From assembly GCF_001428105.1 (NCBI RefSeq), contig NZ_LMSJ01000005.1, positions 124,001-188,000 on the forward strand: a stretch of DNA of 64,000 nucleotides. Direction: 5' to 3'. The notes below the pieces were generated by a model, which ran no database searches, was not told where the DNA came from, and worked only from the letters and a program-made list of their open reading frames with translations. Numbering within the stretch: the stretch's first letter is position 1; each line of letters begins with the position of its first letter. Positions 60,810 through 64,000 of this stretch are shown in pieces. The position numbers were made by a program, and so were the translations under genes. The DNA is from Paenibacillus sp. Soil766. Its GTDB lineage: Bacteria > Bacillota > Bacilli > Paenibacillales > NBRC-103111.

Positions 60810-63800
60810 ATGAAGAAAGCCCTAAGCATAGGGATGTGCCTTTTGCTTGGATTAAACGTATTCCCGCTTATCCTACATGCTGAAACGTTGGCGACAATTC
60901 CAGTGGCACAATCAACTTCGGTACTGACGAATCCAACTGGGGTAACGGCCGTTTCAGGCGATAATCGAGTTGATTTATCTTGGAATTCAGTATCAGGAGC
61001 TATTTCGTACAAGGTAAAACGAAGTTTGGTAAACGGTGGACCATATGAAACAATCTCAAGCAATATTTCGAATATAACCTATACGGATACTTCAGCTATG
61101 AACGGGACGGTTTACTATTATGTCGTGACAGCAGTCGGTTCAACGCTTGAGAGTATGATCTCGAATCAGACTAAAGCTCTTCCGTATATTTCGATTCCGG
61201 GAGCACCTGCGGTGCCTGCGGATTTCTCAGCCACAGCAAACGACGGAAGTGTAGAATTATCGTGGTCGTCAGTGCCGGGAACGGTCTCTTATTCGATAAA
61301 AAGAAGTGAGACGAGCGGCGGACCCTATACGGTTGTAAATAGTAACCAAACTTCAACGACCTATAGGGATTCTTCCATTACAAACGGGAAGCAATATTAT
61401 TATGTCGTTTCTGCTGTTAATACGAACGGTGAGAGTCAAAATACGGAAGAAATTATTGTAGCGCCTGCTAGGGTTGTTACGGTAGCACAGGATGGAAGCG
61501 GTGATTTCACTAACATTACGGATGCGCTTGCAACTATACCGGTTAACAATAATGCTCGTACGGTCATTTATGTGAAGAAGGGGACCTATCGGGAAAGATC
61601 AATCATAACTGCTCCTTATGTAAGCCTTGTAGGGGCTGGGCAGGATGAGACGAAAATTGTTTACGACCTTTCAAATGCAGATATGCCTAACCAAGCTGTC
61701 AATGGCGCAACGGTAGCTGTAAGCGGCGATAATTTTACTGCTGCTAATCTGACGATTGAAAATGATTCCAAGCCGAGCGATGGTCAGGCTTTGGCCTTAT
61801 CTGTCAATGCGGACAAAGCTGTGTTTGAGAACGTTAAGCTTATCGGTTATCAGGATACATTGTACGCGGGTATCCGGACAGCTAGTCCAAGACTTGGCAG
61901 ACAGTATTATCACAATAGTGAGATAAGGGGACGTACAGACTTTATCTATGGTCCAGCCAGTGCAGCCGTGTTCGATCATGTCGATGCAGTTAGTATTAAT
62001 GCAGGGGAAACGGGCGGTTACGTAACGGCTGCTGCAACAAAAAATGAAACAGACCCCGGCCTTGTGTTCATGAACTCAAGGCTGTTGAGAGACAGCTCTA
62101 CAAATGGCCTTCACTATCTAGGCCGTCCGTGGCAGGATAAACCGTCGACGCGATACATTAACACCTGGATGGATAGTCATATCCATACGGAAGGCTGGAC
62201 ACCTATGCAAGTTCCGCCTTACTTCTACGGCGAATATAACAGCAGTGGTCCAGGGGCAAGTCCAGCAACTCGGGTCATGGGAACTCAAATGACAGCCGAG
62301 GAAGCCAGCGCATTGACGATTCCACGTATGTTCGACGGATGGGATCCGAGTAAAGCAGTGATTATTCCCAAGATGTTTCCTCTAATAACAACTGCGGTTG
62401 CTCCTGCTCTTCCTGATGGGCTTAACGGTGCTTATACCAAGCCGGTGGTTGTTTATATGGAAGAAGATGGTAGTCTTCCGGAAGATAATCGAGTTCAGTA
62501 TCGAATAAACGGCGGAGAATGGACTGAATATGCGGCAGAATTCGAAGTCGGTCAACCCGGTAAGAATTTGATCGAATATCGATATGTTAACAAAGCAGGT
62601 AATGCAAGTGCAGTTAAACATGTAAGCGTTGAAATCGATCCAACAGCTGCAACCAGAGTACCGGCTTTCCCTGGGGCTGAAGGAGCGGCCATGTATGCCA
62701 AAGGTGGCCGTGGGGGACAGGTTTATGAAGTAACGAACCTACTGGATTATGACACGACGAAGGGCGAAGCGGCAATACCGGGATCTTTGCGCGACGCCGT
62801 GAGCACGGGAAATCGGACGGTTGTGTTTCGAATATCAGGTACAATTAACCTAAAGAGAGGATTGGATATTACGTCCGGGAATCTGACGATTGCAGGACAG
62901 ACGGCGCCGGGAGACGGTATTGCAATTAGCGGATATATGGTCAAGTTTGGAAATAACGATGTAGGAACAGATTTAATTATTCGCTATCTTCGTTTTCGAA
63001 ATGGCATTAACGTGTTAAGTGATTCGGCTGATATTGCGGGCAACAATATTATTGTCGATCACTGCTCCTTCAGCTGGAGCTCAGATGAGACGTTCTCTGT
63101 GAAAAATCGTAAAAACTTTACAGTCCAGTGGAGCATCATTAGTGACAGCCTGAATCAGTCGATTCACGGTAAGGGAGCACACGGCTACGGGGGAATATGG
63201 GGAGGAACGAATGCATCCTATCATCATAATCTGATTGCCAATCATAACAGTAGAAACCCGCGTTTTGACCGGCAAACCGATCCGGACAATTATCCGACGA
63301 AAATAGACTATCGGAATAATGTTGTTTATAACTGGGGGGCTAACTCTGCGTACGGCGGCGAACAGTCAACGGGCATCAACATGATTAACAATTACTACAA
63401 ACCAGGTCCAAGTACGTTCGATAACGTTAGAAATCGGATCGTCGCTCCATCCGGTGCAAGCTTTAGCGGTACCTGGTATATTGACGGCAACTTCATTGAA
63501 GACGCAGCCGATGTTTCGGCAAATAACTGGGTGACGAACAGCAATGGATCATGGAAAGCCATCAATCCAGAAGGACCCTTGCTCCGCAAGTATGAGCCAA
63601 TGGTCATACCGGACGCAGCGGATCCAATCGGCGGTCCCGTATCGACTGACACTGCACAAGTCGCCTATGAAAAGGTACTGCAAGGCGCTGGCGCCTCATT
63701 GCCTAAACGGGATTCGTTGGATGCTCGTATTCTGAATGACGTCAGAAATGGAACTGGTAGAATTACCAATACGATCCAGAGTGATGGAGGATTACCTGAA

Positions 63801-64000
63801 TTAAATACAACACCTGCGCCTCAGGACAACGATCACGACGGGATGGTGGATGCTTGGGAAACAGCCAAGCTACTCAATCCGAATGATCCGTCAGACGGAA
63901 CAGGAATTGCTGGAAACGGGTACACCAATTTGGAAAACTATATCAATTCCCTCGTGGGTTCGGTTTCCGATAACCCGACAATTACGACAACAAACCCTGT
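60810..64000 (+). CDS. Exported FN3-FN3-pectin methylesterase (CE8)-pectate lyase (PL1-like) fusion, 3' truncated
   Basis: An open frame of 1063 codons still running at the window end. ATG 60810 has AAGGAGG 7-8 bp upstream. Signal peptide; two FN3 domains (~40-125, 130-215; SVSGAISYKVKR, SVPGTVSYSIKR); a CE8 pectinesterase (~220-530) with QALAL, YQDTLY (D349), GRTDFIYG (D377) and LGRPW (R439), all expected catalytic elements; an Ig-like spacer (~540-605); a PL1-like pectate lyase (~613-990; GAEGAAMYAKGGRGG, PGSLRDAV, IVDHCSFSWSSDE, NHNSRNPRFD); then a calcium-binding-like NDHDGMVDAWE segment near 1010. One chain would demethylate pectin and cut the resulting polygalacturonate outside the cell. 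Confidence 0.93.
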   Translation, partial: MKKALSIGMCLLLGLNVFPLILHAETLATIPVAQSTSVLTNPTGVTAVSGDNRVDLSWNSVSGAISYKVKRSLVNGGPYETISSNISNITYTDTSAMNGTVYYYVVTAVGSTLESMISNQTKALPYISIPGAPAVPADFSATANDGSVELSWSSVPGTVSYSIKRSETSGGPYTVVNSNQTSTTYRDSSITNGKQYYYVVSAVNTNGESQNTEEIIVAPARVVTVAQDGSGDFTNITDALATIPVNNNARTVIYVKKGTYRERSIITAPYVSLVGAGQDETKIVYDLSNADMPNQAVNGATVAVSGDNFTAANLTIENDSKPSDGQALALSVNADKAVFENVKLIGYQDTLYAGIRTASPRLGRQYYHNSEIRGRTDFIYGPASAAVFDHVDAVSINAGETGGYVTAAATKNETDPGLVFMNSRLLRDSSTNGLHYLGRPWQDKPSTRYINTWMDSHIHTEGWTPMQVPPYFYGEYNSSGPGASPATRVMGTQMTAEEASALTIPRMFDGWDPSKAVIIPKMFPLITTAVAPALPDGLNGAYTKPVVVYMEEDGSLPEDNRVQYRINGGEWTEYAAEFEVGQPGKNLIEYRYVNKAGNASAVKHVSVEIDPTAATRVPAFPGAEGAAMYAKGGRGGQVYEVTNLLDYDTTKGEAAIPGSLRDAVSTGNRTVVFRISGTINLKRGLDITSGNLTIAGQTAPGDGIAISGYMVKFGNNDVGTDLIIRYLRFRNGINVLSDSADIAGNNIIVDHCSFSWSSDETFSVKNRKNFTVQWSIISDSLNQSIHGKGAHGYGGIWGGTNASYHHNLIANHNSRNPRFDRQTDPDNYPTKIDYRNNVVYNWGANSAYGGEQSTGINMINNYYKPGPSTFDNVRNRIVAPSGASFSGTWYIDGNFIEDAADVSANNWVTNSNGSWKAINPEGPLLRKYEPMVIPDAADPIGGPVSTDTAQVAYEKVLQGAGASLPKRDSLDARILNDVRNGTGRITNTIQSDGGLPELNTTPAPQDNDHDGMVDAWETAKLLNPNDPSDGTGIAGNGYTNLENYINSLVGSVSDNPTITTTNP

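Noticed and set aside
62616-62632. cre-like TGTAAGCGTTGAAA inside the pectinase gene
   Set aside because: It lies 1.8 kb inside the coding region with no adjacent promoter, so it is treated as chance.

Overview
The window reads as a low-to-mid GC Firmicute, most likely a Paenibacillus or close relative. The reasons are strong Shine-Dalgarno sites (AGGAGG type), many TTG starts, lipobox lipoproteins, S-layer homology (SLH) domains, large solute-binding proteins, and the pairing of NHL/YIP1 and DUF5696-type proteins with sugar ABC permeases. All recognised genes lie on the + strand. No rRNA, tRNA, IS element, CRISPR array or phage gene was seen.

Region 1 (1-10.7 kb): the 3' end of a sugar ABC ATPase, a very large solute-binding protein, two permeases, two paralogous DUF5060/DUF4038/DUF5605-type glycosidases and a GH95 enzyme, closed by a terminator near 10.75 kb. 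Region 2 (10.8-31.2 kb): one long tightly coupled run of a Gfo/Idh/MocA oxidoreductase, a xylose-isomerase-like TIM barrel, an unrecognised 551-residue protein, a GH2 enzyme, an unrecognised 697-residue protein, a GH42 beta-galactosidase, a GH106-like enzyme, an NHL/YIP1 membrane protein, a DUF5696-type protein and two more sugar permeases. The glycosidases have no signal peptides, so they should act in the cytoplasm on imported oligosaccharides. Region 3 (31.2-47.3 kb): cell-envelope genes. These are five paralogues of one exported domain (three plain lipoproteins, one with a Ser/Thr/Pro linker, one with SLH domains), a solute-binding lipoprotein, a small exported protein, a four-gene MacAB/FtsX-like ABC system and a 1050-residue SLH protein. 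Region 4 (47.3-64 kb): a second Gfo/Idh/MocA protein with a Cys cluster, a double alpha/beta-hydrolase esterase, an ABC exporter, a second solute-binding lipoprotein, a 1289-residue GH106-like protein, a large exported multidomain protein, and an exported fusion of two FN3 domains, CE8 pectin methylesterase and PL1-like pectate lyase that runs off the window end.

Taken together this looks like a pectin utilisation locus. De-esterification and cleavage would occur outside the cell, ABC import would follow, and side-chain trimming (fucose or L-galactose, galactose, rhamnose-like, possibly apiose-like residues) would occur inside. The enzyme mix recalls rhamnogalacturonan II side-chain breakdown, but substrate is inferred.

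The most striking unlabelled signal is a repeated promoter architecture at seven places (10.8, 33.5, 36.1, 43.9, 47.4, 52.7 and 58.1 kb). It consists of two CCTATAA-like direct repeats about 22 bp apart, the second at the -35 position, with a -10-like hexamer 23-27 bp after the second repeat begins. It suggests one activator, probably AraC/YesN type and encoded outside the window, driving a coordinated envelope and uptake regulon. Several of these promoters also carry catabolite-repression (cre)-like boxes.
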